A stretch of DNA of 64,000 bases from Arcanobacterium wilhelmae (GCF_029632765.1 NZ_CP121247.1:1550001-1614000), one strand, 5' to 3'; counted from the first letter of the stretch, positions 47,606-58,779 are shown. A program made the numbers and translations. Notes: generated by a model not told the origin, from the letters alone.

Positions 47606-50332
47606 TCAGTGCTTGCGGCGCGAACGGCGCTCAGCACGGTTCATGCCGTCATCGCCCGCCACCTGCTGGCCGGCCTCGTTCGTGCGCTGCACATTACCCG
47701 ATTCATCACCTGAGGTGTATGTCATCTGAGCCTGGGTTGTTGGGCGCTTGATGCCCAACACCTTCTCCGTATCCACATTGTGCCCGGACCGCGCAGCAAC
47801 CTCTGGCTCCTCGCCAGCGGCCAAAGCCTCGCGGGCGGCACGCTCGCTTGGGAGCTCAAAGTTGAACAGGTAACCCACCGTCTCAGAACGGATTGCATCG
47901 TTCATCTGCTGGAAGAGCTGATAGCCCTCCTCCTTGTACTCGACAAGCGGATCGCGCTGAGCCATCGCACGCAGACCGATACCTTCCTTGAGGTAATCCA
48001 TCTCGTACAGATGCTCGCGCCACTTACGATCGAGCACAGTGAGCAGAACCTGGCGCTCAATGTTGCGCATATTCTCGCCACCCAGCTCCTCCTCGCGCTC
48101 CTCATAGATCGCGTGGACGTCGTCTGCAACCTCGTTCAGGATTGCCTCGCGGGTGAGCAGACGTGCACCGCCCACTTCCTCAACAAGCTCCTCCGGAGTA
48201 AACGACGGCTTGTAGACGCTGCGCAGATCCGTCCACAGAGCGTCCAGATCCCAATCCTCGGGCGCACCCATCGTGTCGGCAGTCACCACATCATCCACCG
48301 TGAAATCGATGAACGACTGGATCTGATCTTCAACATCTTCCCCATTGAGAATCGCGCGGCGCTCTTCGTACACAACGGTTCGCTGCTCACTCATCACATC
48401 GTCGTACTTCAACACATTCTTACGGATCTCCGCATTGCGGGATTCGAGCTGGGTCTGCGCACGCTCAATTGCGTTCGAAAGGATCTTAAACTCGAGCGCC
48501 TCGTCCTCCGGACCCTTCTGGAACATCGCGGTTGCACGGTTGTTACCGAACAGGCGGAGCAGATCATCTTCAAGCGACAGGTAGAAACGCGATTCGCCCG
48601 GATCGCCCTGACGACCCGCACGGCCACGAAGCTGATTATCGATACGGCGCGATTCGTGACGCTCCGAACCGAGCACGTACAGGCCGCCAAGCTCCTTGAC
48701 TTCCTCATGTTCGGCCTTCACAGCCTCCTTCGCCTTCGCGAGCATCTGGGGCCATGCAGCCTCGTAGGCCTCGGCGTCGGCTTCAGTCGAATAGCCGGCC
48801 TCGCTCATCATCGCCTGCGCGATATGTTCCGCGTTTCCGCCAAGCATGATGTCCGTACCACGGCCTGCCATGTTCGTCGCCACCGTGACAGCACCCTTGC
48901 GGCCCGCCATCGCCACCACTTCGGCTTCCGATTCGTGGTGCTTCGCGTTCAATACGGTATGAGGGATACGGGCCTTCTTCAACAGCGCCGAAAGCTGCTC
49001 GGAATGTTCCACCGACGCCGTACCCACGAGCACTGGCTGGCCCGTTGCGTAGCGCTCCTTAATATCCTCAACGATCGCCTTATATTTGCCAGCGACCGTG
49101 GGGTACACCAAGTCAGTCTTATCCTGACGGATCATCGGGCGGTTGGTTGGAATCGGCACGACGCCGATGTTGTACGTATTTGCGAACTCTTCGGCTTCCG
49201 TTTCTGCCGTGCCCGTCATGCCCGATAGCTTGTCGTAGAGGCGGAAGTAGTTCTGAAGCGTGATCGTTGCGAGAGTCTGGTTCTCTGCCTTGATCTCCAC
49301 GTTCTCCTTCGCTTCGATCGCCTGGTGCATGCCTTCGTTGTAACGGCGGCCCGGGAGCACGCGGCCCGTATGCTCGTCCACGATCATCACTTCACCGTTG
49401 GTGACGATGTAATCCTTGTCCTTGTGGAACAGCTCTTTCGCCTTGATCGCATTGTTCAGGTAGCCGATCAGCGGGGTGTTGACCGACTCGTAGAGGTTCT
49501 CGATACCGAGCATGTCCTCGACCTTGTCGATTCCCGGCTCGAGCACACCAACGGTGCGCTTCTTTTCATCGACCTCGTAATCGGTGTCTTTGCGCATCTG
49601 AAGCACGGCGCGGGCGAAGGTCTGATACCACTTGTTGGCATCACCTTCAGCTGGACCGGAAATAATCAGCGGGGTACGAGCCTCATCAATGAGGATCGAA
49701 TCCACCTCGTCGACGATCGCGAAGAAGTGGCCGCGCTGAACCAGGCTGTCCGTATCGAGCGCCATATTGTCGCGCAAGTAATCGAAACCGAACTCGTTGT
49801 TCGTTCCATACGTGATGTCGGCGGCGTACTGCACGCGGCGCTGATCCGGGGTCAGGCCAGCGGTGATCGTACCGGTGGTCATCCCAAGGAAACGGTACAC
49901 GCGGCCCATCAGCTCGGCCTGATAGGAGGCGAGGTAATCGTTCACCGTCACAACGTGCACGCCCTTGCCGGGCAGCGCGTTGAGGTAAGCAGCGAGGGTT
50001 GCGACAAGCGTCTTACCCTCGCCCGTCTTCATTTCGGAGATATTGCCCATGTGCAGGTTCGCAGCGCCCATGATCTGCACGTCGTAATGGCGCTGACCGA
50101 GTGTGCGCTTCGAAGCCTCACGAACAACCGCGAACGCTTCGGGGAGCAGATCATCGAGGGTCTCCCCTGCCTCCAGGCGCTCCTTGAACAGCGTGGTTTG
50201 CTCTTTGAGCTCGGCATCGCTCATTTCCTCGAACGAGCTCTCGAGCTCGTTCACCTGCTTTGCGATGCTCTGAAGCTTCTTGAGCGTGCGACCTTCGCCT
50301 GCGCGGAGGATCTTATTGATCAGCTTACGCAC
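47606..50332 (-). CDS. secA: Preprotein translocase ATPase SecA
   Basis: The ~908-residue motor drives Sec-dependent export. It has [20 protein letters not shown] (Walker A), [19 protein letters not shown] (DEAD box), [27 protein letters not shown] and the C-terminal helical scaffold. The C-terminal zinc/SecB tail is missing; it ends [10 protein letters not shown], as is usual for actinobacterial SecA1. GTG 50332 (MRKLINKIL) is preferred to ATG 50347 because AGGAGA lies between them at good spacing for the GTG. Confidence 0.96.
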   Translation of the reverse strand: MRKLINKILRAGEGRTLKKLQSIAKQVNELESSFEEMSDAELKEQTTLFKERLEAGETLDDLLPEAFAVVREASKRTLGQRHYDVQIMGAANLHMGNISEMKTGEGKTLVATLAAYLNALPGKGVHVVTVNDYLASYQAELMGRVYRFLGMTTGTITAGLTPDQRRVQYAADITYGTNNEFGFDYLRDNMALDTDSLVQRGHFFAIVDEVDSILIDEARTPLIISGPAEGDANKWYQTFARAVLQMRKDTDYEVDEKKRTVGVLEPGIDKVEDMLGIENLYESVNTPLIGYLNNAIKAKELFHKDKDYIVTNGEVMIVDEHTGRVLPGRRYNEGMHQAIEAKENVEIKAENQTLATITLQNYFRLYDKLSGMTGTAETEAEEFANTYNIGVVPIPTNRPMIRQDKTDLVYPTVAGKYKAIVEDIKERYATGQPVLVGTASVEHSEQLSALLKKARIPHTVLNAKHHESEAEVVAMAGRKGAVTVATNMAGRGTDIMLGGNAEHIAQAMMSEAGYSTEADAEAYEAAWPQMLAKAKEAVKAEHEEVKELGGLYVLGSERHESRRIDNQLRGRAGRQGDPGESRFYLSLEDDLLRLFGNNRATAMFQKGPEDEALEFKILSNAIERAQTQLESRNAEIRKNVLKYDDVMSEQRTVVYEERRAILNGEDVEDQIQSFIDFTVDDVVTADTMGAPEDWDLDALWTDLRSVYKPSFTPEELVEEVGGARLLTREAILNEVADDVHAIYEEREEELGGENMRNIERQVLLTVLDRKWREHLYEMDYLKEGIGLRAMAQRDPLVEYKEEGYQLFQQMNDAIRSETVGYLFNFELPSERAAREALAAGEEPEVAARSGHNVDTEKVLGIKRPTTQAQMTYTSGDESGNVQRTNEAGQQVAGDDGMNRAERRSRRKH

Positions 50333-50441
50333 TATCTCTCCTGACATTTGTGAGAATATACCGCAAACAATTCTAGCGTTTTGTGGCGAACTCGCGAACC
50401 GATTGGGCGCACGTCACGTTCGCTGGTTACGAATTTTCCCT

Positions 50442-50472
50442 CCTGACGTCACCGCCTCCCCCCGACGTCAGG
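50442..50472. repeat. Inverted repeat CCTGACGTC-N13-GACGTCAGG before secA
   Basis: Two perfect 9-bp arms lie about 95-140 bp before secA in a 250-bp gap without genes. Arm spacing is about two helical turns centre to centre, as in dimer operators. GACGTC is common in this genome, so chance is possible. Confidence 0.4.
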
Positions 50473-50550
50473 CCTGCGCGTTGCGTCGCTCCCGCTCCCG
50501 ACGTCGGAGCCGCACTCAAGTCGAATACTCGAGCTCGGCGTCGTCGCACG

Positions 50551-50584
50551 AAAAAGCGGGAGCACCCCCGTGGGGTGCTCCCGC
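50551..50584 (-). terminator. Terminator of the nuo/polyprenyl synthase transcript
   Basis: On the minus strand a 13-bp stem GCGGGAGCACCCC/GGGGTGCTCCCGC with 3-nt loop is followed by TTTTTC, 15 bp after the synthase stop. Confidence 0.93.
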
Positions 50585-50598
50585 AACGTCTCATACGC

Positions 50599-51612
50599 TT
50601 AGGCCATCCGATCCACCATCGCGTGAGCGAAAGCCTCCAGCGCTTCCTTAACATCGCCGTCAGGAACGATCGCGAGCTGCGCAAGCGCGTCAGATGTCCA
50701 CTGGTGTGCCAGCTGGCGGGTTTCCTCCACCACATCATGCTTGCGAAGCATTCCGACAACAGTGGCTAGGCGGTCACCTTCATCGAGGTGCCCCTGCGCG
50801 AGCATCGCCAGGATCGCCTCGCCCGACTCGTCGAGCGTGCCGGCTGCACGCTTCTCTTCAAGAAGCAGTGTGGGCATCGTCGGAACACCCTCGAGCAGGT
50901 CCGTTCCTGGAGTCTTGCCCGTCACCTTGGAATCCGACATCAAATCGATCACATCGTCGGCAATCTGGAACGCCACGCCAACACGCTCCCCGTACTGAGC
51001 AACTGCCTCGGCCAACTCTTCAGAGCCGCCAGCTGAGAGCACGCCATAACGAGCTGACGCCGCAATCAACGAGCCTGTCTTCCCGGCGAGCACATCAATA
51101 TGGTGTGCCTTCGGATCCTCGCCTTCCTGTGGTCCGACCGTTTCGTGCAACTGGCCGATACACAGACGCTCAAACGTGCGCGCATGCAAGAGCACCGCGC
51201 GCGGGCCGAGCCCGGCAACAATCGCCGATGCGCGAGCAAAGAGCATATCGCCTGCCATGATCGCCGAGGAGTTACCGTACAGGTACTGAGCCGAGGGAAC
51301 GCCGCGCCGCAACGGGGCATCGTCCATCACGTCGTCGTGGTAGAGCGACGCCAGATGCGTCAGCTCGACCACCACTGCCGAGTCGATAACAGCCTGCGCA
51401 CCTGGATTCGGCCCCAGCTCCGCAGTCAACAGGGTGAGCGCCGGGCGAAGGCGCTTCCCTCCCGCTGCAGCAAGATGGGACGTAGCGGAATCCGCCACCA
51501 GATCTCCCACGCGAACAGATTCGCGAAGCGCGTCTTCGACCTCCTCCATGCGCGCGCCAAGGCGACGCGCGAGCGGATGGTCGGACGTAAACAGGCTGTC
51601 AATCAGGCTCAT
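50599..51612 (-). CDS. Trans-polyprenyl diphosphate synthase
   Basis: The 337-residue enzyme extends isopentenyl units, probably for the menaquinone side chain. First Asp-rich motif is DDVMD (93-97), second is QIADDVID; GGKRLRP is also present. Residues just before the first motif (SLYH) lack the large aromatic floor of short-chain enzymes, fitting a long product; exact chain length cannot be given. It overlaps nuoN by four bases, linking quinone supply to complex I. Confidence 0.9.
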   Translation of the reverse strand: MSLIDSLFTSDHPLARRLGARMEEVEDALRESVRVGDLVADSATSHLAAAGGKRLRPALTLLTAELGPNPGAQAVIDSAVVVELTHLASLYHDDVMDDAPLRRGVPSAQYLYGNSSAIMAGDMLFARASAIVAGLGPRAVLLHARTFERLCIGQLHETVGPQEGEDPKAHHIDVLAGKTGSLIAASARYGVLSAGGSEELAEAVAQYGERVGVAFQIADDVIDLMSDSKVTGKTPGTDLLEGVPTMPTLLLEEKRAAGTLDESGEAILAMLAQGHLDEGDRLATVVGMLRKHDVVEETRQLAHQWTSDALAQLAIVPDGDVKEALEAFAHAMVDRMA

Positions 51613-53285
51613 AGGATGAACGATCCTTGCATGAAGTCGAGGAAAGGAGCGGGCAGGATGCCCAGCGCAATCGTAGCAACAAGTGCCACCACGATGGCCA
51701 CCATCGACATACCTTCGGACTTCACAACAACCGTGGAATCGCTCTCAGACTCTTCAAAGAACATGAGAGCCACCAGACGGAAGTAGAAGAACGCCGTGGC
51801 CGCCGATGCGAGCACCGCGATCACCACGAGGACTGTTCCGCCCGCGTTAATACCGGCGCGGAACGCCTCAAACTTACCGATGAAGCCGCCCGTGAACGGG
51901 ATGCCAGCGAATGACAACAGGAACACCAGCATGGAGGCCGCGAGGAATGGGCTACGCTTGCCCAGGCCACGCCACGAATCAAGATCCGTTGCCTCGCCCA
52001 CGATGTTGCCGGCCGAATCCTTGCCGCGCACGAGCGTGATGACGCCGAACGCGCCGATCGTGGCAAAACCGTACGTGAGTAGGTAGTAGAAGATCGCTGC
52101 CACAGCGGTAGCGGTGGGACGGAAATTCGACAGATCCGCCGCAACCGTGGGCAGGGCCGCGATGCCGAGAACAGCGATCAGGATGAAGCCTGCGTGCGCG
52201 ATCGACGAGTAAGCAAGAAGACGCTTGATGTCTTTCTGTACGAGTCCCATCACCGTACCCACGAGGATCGTGGCGATGATGACAATCCACAAGAACGGCG
52301 TGAGCGCCTTCTGCGCCGGAGCCGAAATGAACATCATCACTCGGATCAGTGCAGCGAACGCCGCAGCCTTCGTTCCCGCCGCCATGAATGCGGTGATCGG
52401 GGTGGGAGCGCCCTGGTAGACGTCCGGGACCCACTGATGGAATGGCGCGGCACCGACCTTGAACAGGAGGCCCAGAATCACCATCACGACACCGATCACA
52501 GTGAACGACGTGCTCCCCAGGAGGGCCGGGTTCGGGCCACCGCCAGCAACGGATGCCACCTCGAAGAACGACACGCGCCCCGTACCGCCATAGATGAATG
52601 CCGCACCCATGAGGAACACGGCCGAGGAGAAGGCTCCGAGAAGGAAGTACTTCATCGCGGCTTCCTGCGACAGGAGACGACGACGGCGGGCCGACGCGGA
52701 CAGAACGTACAGCGGTAACGAAAGTAGCTCGAGCGCAATGAACAGTGTGAGCAGATCGAACGCCGCAGTGAACGCCATCATGCCCCCCATTGCGAAGAGC
52801 GCAAGGGGGAAGATCTCCGTCTGCATGCGGCCAGCCGAAGTCGACTCGCGTTCTTCAGCCGAACCCGGGCGGGTTGCCGCGGAAGCTACGAACGAACCGT
52901 CACCGACGTGGGTACGATCGGCAATCACGAGGAAGGCGATCAGGGCAACCACGAGGAGCACCACGAACGAAATGATCGAAATGCCGTCTTCCACCAGGCC
53001 GATTCCCGTGCTCGGAATCTGGGTGGCTTGCTCGGAGAGTGTGGGGGTTCCATTGCCCGGCGTCAGCACCGAGTATGGAGAGATCTTGCGGCCGCCGGCG
53101 ATGAACTCAGTCCACCGCCATGCGCTCGCAAGCAGACCGCCGGCAATCGCGAGGATCGCGATCGTCAGCTGGACCGGACGGCGGTACTCGCGCGGCCAGA
53201 AAGCCTCGACGAGTGTGGAGAGCACTGCCGCGCCCAGCACAATCAACAGGGGCGTCATCGGCGCCCAGAGGATCGTTGCGTTCAC
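51609..53285 (-). CDS. nuoN: NADH-quinone oxidoreductase subunit N
   Basis: The 558-residue antiporter-like membrane subunit has about 14 helices and conserved Lys residues in the proton path. Typical segments are PLYVLSASARRRRLLSQEAAMKYFLLGAFSSAVFLMG (split here over several helices) and YSSIAHAGFILIA. A ~60-residue hydrophilic loop near 115-150 is an insertion. It is the last nuo gene and overlaps both neighbours by four bases. Confidence 0.95.
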   Translation of the reverse strand: MNATILWAPMTPLLIVLGAAVLSTLVEAFWPREYRRPVQLTIAILAIAGGLLASAWRWTEFIAGGRKISPYSVLTPGNGTPTLSEQATQIPSTGIGLVEDGISIISFVVLLVVALIAFLVIADRTHVGDGSFVASAATRPGSAEERESTSAGRMQTEIFPLALFAMGGMMAFTAAFDLLTLFIALELLSLPLYVLSASARRRRLLSQEAAMKYFLLGAFSSAVFLMGAAFIYGGTGRVSFFEVASVAGGGPNPALLGSTSFTVIGVVMVILGLLFKVGAAPFHQWVPDVYQGAPTPITAFMAAGTKAAAFAALIRVMMFISAPAQKALTPFLWIVIIATILVGTVMGLVQKDIKRLLAYSSIAHAGFILIAVLGIAALPTVAADLSNFRPTATAVAAIFYYLLTYGFATIGAFGVITLVRGKDSAGNIVGEATDLDSWRGLGKRSPFLAASMLVFLLSFAGIPFTGGFIGKFEAFRAGINAGGTVLVVIAVLASAATAFFYFRLVALMFFEESESDSTVVVKSEGMSMVAIVVALVATIALGILPAPFLDFMQGSFIL

Positions 53286-54802
53286 TTGTTGCTCCCTTCG
53301 AGAACGACGTTCTCACTGCTACCAGCCTGGGCCATCACCGCGACGGTGTTAGCGGCTGGGGTTGATACAAGATCGATGACCGGGGCCGGGTAGAAGCCGA
53401 GCCACAGCATTGCGGCGAGGATCAGGCCCGTTGCGACGGTCTCTGCACCGTGCATGTCCGTGGCTTCAACCTCCGGCTTCGGACCAGTGAAGGCTCGCTG
53501 GTACGGCAAGAGGACGTAGACGGCGGCGATCACGACGGCGGGGACGGCGACGAGCGCGGCCCACTTGACCGTCTGGAACGTACCCATCAGTGTCATGTAT
53601 TCCGGAATGAAGCCCGACAGGCCCGGAAGCGCGATCGTGGCAAGGCCCGCGATGAGGAACGAACCAGCGATGAGCGGGGTCACCCGCTGCCAACCACCGT
53701 AGCTCGAGATCCTATACGAGCCTCCGCGGCGGGCCAAGAAGCCCACCACGAGGAACATACCGGCGGTCGAGATTCCGTGGGCAACCATGTAAACCATCGC
53801 GCCCTTCATCGCGAGCGTGGAGCCCGAGAAGATCGCCATCACCATGAAACCGAAGTGCGACACCGAAGTGTAAGCCACCAGGCGAAGCAGGTTATCCGAC
53901 TTCACGGCCATCAGCGCACCCCAGAAGATCGAGATCAGGGCAAGAACAATGATGGTCACTGCAAGGCCGAGGGCCGCCTTCGGGAACAGCGGCACACAGA
54001 TCACGATCATGCCGTAGGTGCCGAGCTTATCGAGCACCGATACGAGCAGAGTGGATGTGCCTGGTGTCGCAGCGGCGGCCGTGTCCGGAAGCCAGGTGTG
54101 GAACGGCCACATCGGAGCCTTGATCGCGAACGCGATGAAGAAGGACGCGAACAGCCACAGCTGGGCGGTATCCGACGCGGAAAGCCCCTTCGCAAGGCTC
54201 GAGTAGAGGTAGGCATGATCGCCACCCGGGCCGTATGCGTAAACACCGATCACGCCGGCGAGCATGATCAGGCCGCCCACGAGAGAGTACACGAGGAACT
54301 TCATCGCGGCGCCCTTGCGGTTGTGGCCACCGTAACGGCCGATGAGGAAGTACATCGGAACCACGAGGGCTTCGAACAGCACGTAGAACACGAACAGATC
54401 CTGAACGGCGAACAGGCCGATCATGATGGCCTCGAGCGCGAGGACCCATGCGAAGAATCCGTAGGAATCCTCTTCGTTTGCCTCGTCGTAGGCAGCAAGG
54501 ATAACTACCGGCACCAAGAACGTGGCCAGGAAAATCATCACGGCCTGCAGACCGTTGATCCCCACTGTCCAGCTCACGCCGATCTGCGGGATCCAGCGAT
54601 ACGACTCGTACAGCGAGATTTGGTCGGCGTGGTAGCCGGTTGCAAACGCCCCAGCGAACAGTACAAAAATTGCTACAGAAATGCCCAGCGCGTAGTGACG
54701 CGCCACCTTGTGAAGCGGCTTCACCAGCCACAGCACGAGCGCGGCAACCGCGGCGAGCGCGATCAGCACCGTCAGCCAAGGGAAGGCTGCGTTGGAAATC
54801 AT
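53282..54802 (-). CDS. nuoM: NADH-quinone oxidoreductase subunit M
   Basis: The 506-residue proton-pumping subunit is related to Mrp antiporters. It contains FYVLFEALVVPMYFLIGRYGG with the key Glu, and PMWPFHTWLPDTAAAATPGTS and YTSVSHFGFMVM. A strong AGGAGGAAAG site precedes ATG 54802, and 12 bp separate it from nuoL. Confidence 0.96.
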   Translation of the reverse strand: MISNAAFPWLTVLIALAAVAALVLWLVKPLHKVARHYALGISVAIFVLFAGAFATGYHADQISLYESYRWIPQIGVSWTVGINGLQAVMIFLATFLVPVVILAAYDEANEEDSYGFFAWVLALEAIMIGLFAVQDLFVFYVLFEALVVPMYFLIGRYGGHNRKGAAMKFLVYSLVGGLIMLAGVIGVYAYGPGGDHAYLYSSLAKGLSASDTAQLWLFASFFIAFAIKAPMWPFHTWLPDTAAAATPGTSTLLVSVLDKLGTYGMIVICVPLFPKAALGLAVTIIVLALISIFWGALMAVKSDNLLRLVAYTSVSHFGFMVMAIFSGSTLAMKGAMVYMVAHGISTAGMFLVVGFLARRGGSYRISSYGGWQRVTPLIAGSFLIAGLATIALPGLSGFIPEYMTLMGTFQTVKWAALVAVPAVVIAAVYVLLPYQRAFTGPKPEVEATDMHGAETVATGLILAAMLWLGFYPAPVIDLVSTPAANTVAVMAQAGSSENVVLEGSNK

Positions 54803-54814
54803 GATTCTTTCCTC

Positions 54815-56755
54815 CTACTTTCCAAGGCCAACGCTGACAACCACAATGAGTGCCACGAGCACTCCCGCGGTCATCAGGCTCGCGTAGCTACGGGCAAAGC
54901 CGTTTTGCAGCTTGCCAACGAGGTTTCCAAGACCGAACGAGCCCTTGCCGATGCCGCGCACCGCGCCATCCACGAACTCGTGGTCAGCGATCGCGGTCCC
55001 AGCAACCAGCACCATGCCCGGCTTCATGAACAGGTTCTCGTTAATCGGATCCTGGTAGAGATCGGCGCGGGCCGCGCGCGTGAGGGCGTTGCCTGCCGGA
55101 ACGGTGGCCGGAACGTCCGCACGCACGTACATTGTCCAGGCAATCCCGACGCCGACGGCGACGACGACCAGCGTGAGGATCGTGATCACGATCGGCGCAA
55201 GCACCGGCTCTGCATGGGGGGTCTCACCGATCGAAGGCGAGAGCCAGGAGACGAACCCGACGGCGTTGAGTACACCACCGAGGAAGAGCGAGCCAAGCGC
55301 AAGGATCACCATCGGAACCCACATCAGCGGGCCCGGATCGTGCGGATGACGCGCGTTTGCGCCACTCTCGGACCAGCGGGCCTTGCCGAAGAAGATCATG
55401 AACACCAGACGCGACATGTAGAAGGCGGTCAAGCCTGCAACTGCCACGGTGATCAGACCGAAGATCCACGGACGGACACCCTCTCCAACAAAGGCGGCTT
55501 CGATGATCTTGTCCTTCGAGAAGAAGCCCGACAGGAACGGGAAACCGATAATCGCCAGGTAGCCCGCCATGAACGTAAGGGCCGTGATCTTCATCTTGGA
55601 GTACAGACCGCCGAAGCCACGCATGTTCACTTCGTCGTTCATCGCGTGCATCACCGCTCCGGCACCAAGGAACATGTTCGCCTTGAACGCGCCGTGGGTG
55701 ACGAGGTGGAAGATCGCAAACGCCGCGCCAACCGGACCAAGGCCAGCGGCGAGCATCATGTAGCCGATCTGGCTCATCGTGGAGGCCGCGAGAACCTTCT
55801 TCATGTCGTCCTTCGCGGCACCGACCACGGCACCGAACACGAGCGTTATCAGGCCGATGATCGCAACCACCAAGGCCGCCGTCGGCGCCGCAGCATAAAC
55901 CGCGCCCGAACGGACCATGAGGTACACACCTGCAGTCACCATCGTCGCAGCGTGGATAAGTGCAGACACCGGCGTCGGGCCGGCCATCGCGTCGCCCAGC
56001 CAAGCCTGGAGCGGGAACTGCGCCGACTTACCACAGGCAGCCAGAAGCAGGAACAGACCAATGAAAGTCATCCAGCCGGCCGACGCGCCAGACGCACCAG
56101 CCTCCACCACAGAGAAATTCACTGAACCGAATACCGCAACCATCGCCATCATGGCGATGAGCATGCCCAGATCGCCCACGCGGTTCATGACGAACGCCTT
56201 CTTACCGGCGGTCGCATACTCGGGAACGAAGTTCCAGAAAGAGATCAGCAGGTAGGAGGCGAGGCCCACGCCTTCCCAGCCGAGGAACAACGTGAGGTAA
56301 GAGTTACCGAGCACGAGCATCAGCATCGAGGCGACGAACAGGTTGAGATAGGCAAAGAATCGACGGCGGTCAACGTCGTGCGCCATGTACTCCACCGAGT
56401 AGATGTGGATCAGGGTGCCGACGAAGGTCACCAGCATCACGAAGGTTGCCGAGAGCGGATCGAAGCGGGTTGCGAGGTCCACCGACAGATCGGTGCCCGG
56501 CAGCCATGTGTAGAGGACCGACTCGGTGACGCGCTGCGAGGCGTCCACCGAGAGCAACCCCACCGTGGCGATCAGGCCGATGACGAACGACGCCGTCGAC
56601 GCGGCGATCGCGAGCCAGTGGCCCCATTTGTCCGCCTTGCGGCCGAGAGCCAGAAGCAGGAGCGCGCTGGCGAGCGGGATTGCGACCGCGAGCCACACAT
56701 TCGCCGCCATGCCGGTGGCTTGCACTGCAGCTTGGGGCATCATGTAAAGATTCAT
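54815..56755 (-). CDS. nuoL: NADH-quinone oxidoreductase subunit L
   Basis: The 646-residue distal antiporter-like subunit carries the long lateral helix HL that braces the membrane arm. Motifs are FLGWEGVGLASYLLISFW, FPLQAWLGDAMAGPTPVSALIHAATMVTAGVYL (across several helices) and the C-terminal helix ending at residue 646. It follows nuoK by 16 bp. Confidence 0.96.
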   Translation of the reverse strand: MNLYMMPQAAVQATGMAANVWLAVAIPLASALLLLALGRKADKWGHWLAIAASTASFVIGLIATVGLLSVDASQRVTESVLYTWLPGTDLSVDLATRFDPLSATFVMLVTFVGTLIHIYSVEYMAHDVDRRRFFAYLNLFVASMLMLVLGNSYLTLFLGWEGVGLASYLLISFWNFVPEYATAGKKAFVMNRVGDLGMLIAMMAMVAVFGSVNFSVVEAGASGASAGWMTFIGLFLLLAACGKSAQFPLQAWLGDAMAGPTPVSALIHAATMVTAGVYLMVRSGAVYAAAPTAALVVAIIGLITLVFGAVVGAAKDDMKKVLAASTMSQIGYMMLAAGLGPVGAAFAIFHLVTHGAFKANMFLGAGAVMHAMNDEVNMRGFGGLYSKMKITALTFMAGYLAIIGFPFLSGFFSKDKIIEAAFVGEGVRPWIFGLITVAVAGLTAFYMSRLVFMIFFGKARWSESGANARHPHDPGPLMWVPMVILALGSLFLGGVLNAVGFVSWLSPSIGETPHAEPVLAPIVITILTLVVVAVGVGIAWTMYVRADVPATVPAGNALTRAARADLYQDPINENLFMKPGMVLVAGTAIADHEFVDGAVRGIGKGSFGLGNLVGKLQNGFARSYASLMTAGVLVALIVVVSVGLGK

Positions 56756-56771
56756 TGATTCACACCTGCTT

Positions 56772-57071
56772 TCAGTGCTTGAGGAGGTTCACGCCATCGA
56801 GCGAGGCGGACCTGCGGGTTCGGAAGATGGACACCACGATTGCCAGGCCCACAACGACTTCCGCCGCGGCAACAACCATCACGAAGAAGGAGAATACCTG
56901 CCCCTGAAGGTCGCCCCACATGCGTGAGAACGTGACGAGCGCGAGATTCGCGGAGTTCAGCATGATTTCCACTCCGAGGAGGGCGATCACGCCGTTACGA
57001 CGGGTGAGAACAGTTGCTGCACCGATGGCGAAGAGCACCACCGCCAGCGCGACGTACCACATGAGGTCCAT
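56772..57071 (-). CDS. nuoK: NADH-quinone oxidoreductase subunit K
   Basis: The 99-residue, three-helix subunit contains the conserved Glu in [14 protein letters not shown] and a second Glu in [13 protein letters not shown], both part of the E-channel between quinone site and pumps. ATG overlaps the nuoJ stop (TAATG). Confidence 0.96.
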   Translation of the reverse strand: MDLMWYVALAVVLFAIGAATVLTRRNGVIALLGVEIMLNSANLALVTFSRMWGDLQGQVFSFFVMVVAAAEVVVGLAIVVSIFRTRRSASLDGVNLLKH

Positions 57072-58099
57072 TACTTATCCTCTCCCTTTTCAGTGTGAGC
57101 CTGCGTCACCTGAGCTTCTTCGACGACGTCGGAGGCGCTGGGCGCTTCCACCTGCTCGGCCTTGCCTGGCTCAAGCTGGTGGCGCTTGGCGGCAGCCTCG
57201 TAATCCGGAGCCGCGACACCCGGCATACCGGCCACGGTTGCGCGGCCAACCTTGCCGTAGGTGGACGGGCCGTGGAGGCCTGGGCCGTTGGTGATGATAT
57301 CCACCGTTGCAGGCGAAATCTCTGAAAGCGAACGGCCCTGACCGCGGATCTCGAGCACACGGTTGATCGAACCTTCGGCCGGCTTTCCGCCGTATGTGAG
57401 CGACGGGTTGGTCGAGGAGTTCGACTCGGCGAACACACCAGCGTTCGGCAGATGGCCCGGGTGGATACCCTTCTCGGTGAAGTCGCGCATCTTCTGGTTC
57501 GCAAGCTCCGTCTGCGTGAAGCGGGAGTGAACTTTGTCGCGATGCGTCAAAGTCATTGCCCCAAGCGCCGCAACGATCAGCAGGCAACCCGTGATCTGGA
57601 GCGTGAGCACGAAGTTGTTGAAGATGATGTGCGAAACGCCAACGGGGTTGCCATCCGCGTTCGCGGCGGCGAGGCCGACCGGGAAAATATCCTCAGTGAG
57701 CTGGCCGGGAGATGTATCGAAGCCGGTACCGACGAGACCAAACACCACTGCGATGAGAATCGCCGCGATGCCCAGCCCACCGAGAATCGCCACAGGCTTT
57801 TGAGCTGTGAGCGTCTCGTGGCCCGAATCAGCCGAATCCACACCCACCAGCATGAGCACGAACAGGAACATCATCAGGATTGCTCCGGTGTAGACAACCA
57901 CCTGAGCGACTCCCATGAATGGGGCCTCGAGCATCGTGTAAAGAACCGCGAGGCACACCATCACGAAGATTACCGAAATGGTGGTGTACACAGCCTTGCG
58001 CGCGATCAGTAGGCCGTAGATCGCCGCCACGATCATCAGTGTGGCAACAATGAAGAAGCCCACGGCCTCGCCGGTAGAAAGAGTAATCGCTGCGTTCAT
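57071..58099 (-). CDS. nuoJ: NADH-quinone oxidoreductase subunit J
   Basis: The 342-residue protein has five helices in the first ~180 residues, with [20 protein letters not shown] holding the conserved Tyr of the E-channel. A ~150-residue hydrophilic C-terminal tail follows, absent from the ~184-residue E. coli NuoJ but common in actinobacteria. ATG 58099 (MNAAITLST) is fixed by the four-base overlap with nuoI; the open frame upstream is a shadow. Confidence 0.94.
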   Translation of the reverse strand: MNAAITLSTGEAVGFFIVATLMIVAAIYGLLIARKAVYTTISVIFVMVCLAVLYTMLEAPFMGVAQVVVYTGAILMMFLFVLMLVGVDSADSGHETLTAQKPVAILGGLGIAAILIAVVFGLVGTGFDTSPGQLTEDIFPVGLAAANADGNPVGVSHIIFNNFVLTLQITGCLLIVAALGAMTLTHRDKVHSRFTQTELANQKMRDFTEKGIHPGHLPNAGVFAESNSSTNPSLTYGGKPAEGSINRVLEIRGQGRSLSEISPATVDIITNGPGLHGPSTYGKVGRATVAGMPGVAAPDYEAAAKRHQLEPGKAEQVEAPSASDVVEEAQVTQAHTEKGEDK

Positions 58100-58779
58100 C
58101 GCGCGTTCACCTCCACAACCTTCGCCGTCGCCAACGACGGATCGTCCGGGCGATGCTCGCGCACCCAGTCGACCTGCGCCTGGGTCGGCCCAGTGATGTT
58201 CCCCTTGTAGTAGTCGGCGTCGGTCGTGCCTTCCACCATCGGGTGAGGCGGTTGCAACATCCCCTCGGCGAGCGGAACGAGGAGGTTTTCCTTCTCGTAG
58301 ATCATCGACTCTCGGGTCTGGCCAGCGATCTCGAACTCGTTCGACATCGTCAGCGCGCGGGTCGGGCAAGCCTGGATGCAGTAAGCACAGAAGATGCAAC
58401 GCAGGTAGTTCACCTGGTAGACGCGCCCGTAGCGCTCGCCAGGCGAGTATTGCGCATCTGGTGTGTTCGCGGCTGCCTCAACAAGGATCGCGTCGGCCGG
58501 GCAGGCCCATGCACACAGCTCACAGCCGATGCACTTTTCCAAGCCGTCTGCGTAGCGGTTGAGCTTGTGCAGACCGTGGTAACGCGGGCGGATATGCGCT
58601 TCGTTCTTCTTCTTGCCCGTGTTGGGCAGGTACTGCTCGGTCACAACCGGGCGGAACAGCGTCGAGAACGTGACGCCGAAGCCAGCTACAGGCGAAAGCA
58701 TGCGACCGATCGGGCCCTTCTTATTCGGGCTGTACTGCTCCGGATCCGGCTGATTGAACTCGTTAGTGTTTTCAGACAT
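58096..58779 (-). CDS. nuoI: NADH-quinone oxidoreductase subunit I
   Basis: The 227-residue ferredoxin-type subunit carries two [4Fe-4S] clusters (N6a, N6b): [12 protein letters not shown] (Cys83-93) and [12 protein letters not shown] (Cys128-138). It passes electrons from NuoG towards N2. Start MSENTNEF at 58779 overlaps the nuoH stop by 8 bp. Confidence 0.96.
   Translation of the reverse strand: MSENTNEFNQPDPEQYSPNKKGPIGRMLSPVAGFGVTFSTLFRPVVTEQYLPNTGKKKNEAHIRPRYHGLHKLNRYADGLEKCIGCELCAWACPADAILVEAAANTPDAQYSPGERYGRVYQVNYLRCIFCAYCIQACPTRALTMSNEFEIAGQTRESMIYEKENLLVPLAEGMLQPPHPMVEGTTDADYYKGNITGPTQAQVDWVREHRPDDPSLATAKVVEVNAR

Noticed and set aside
53450-56125. 891-codon open frame on the plus strand opposite nuoM and nuoL
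   Set aside because: It spans two intact nuo genes and encodes a His/Arg/Glu-rich product without domain features, a codon-shadow artefact.
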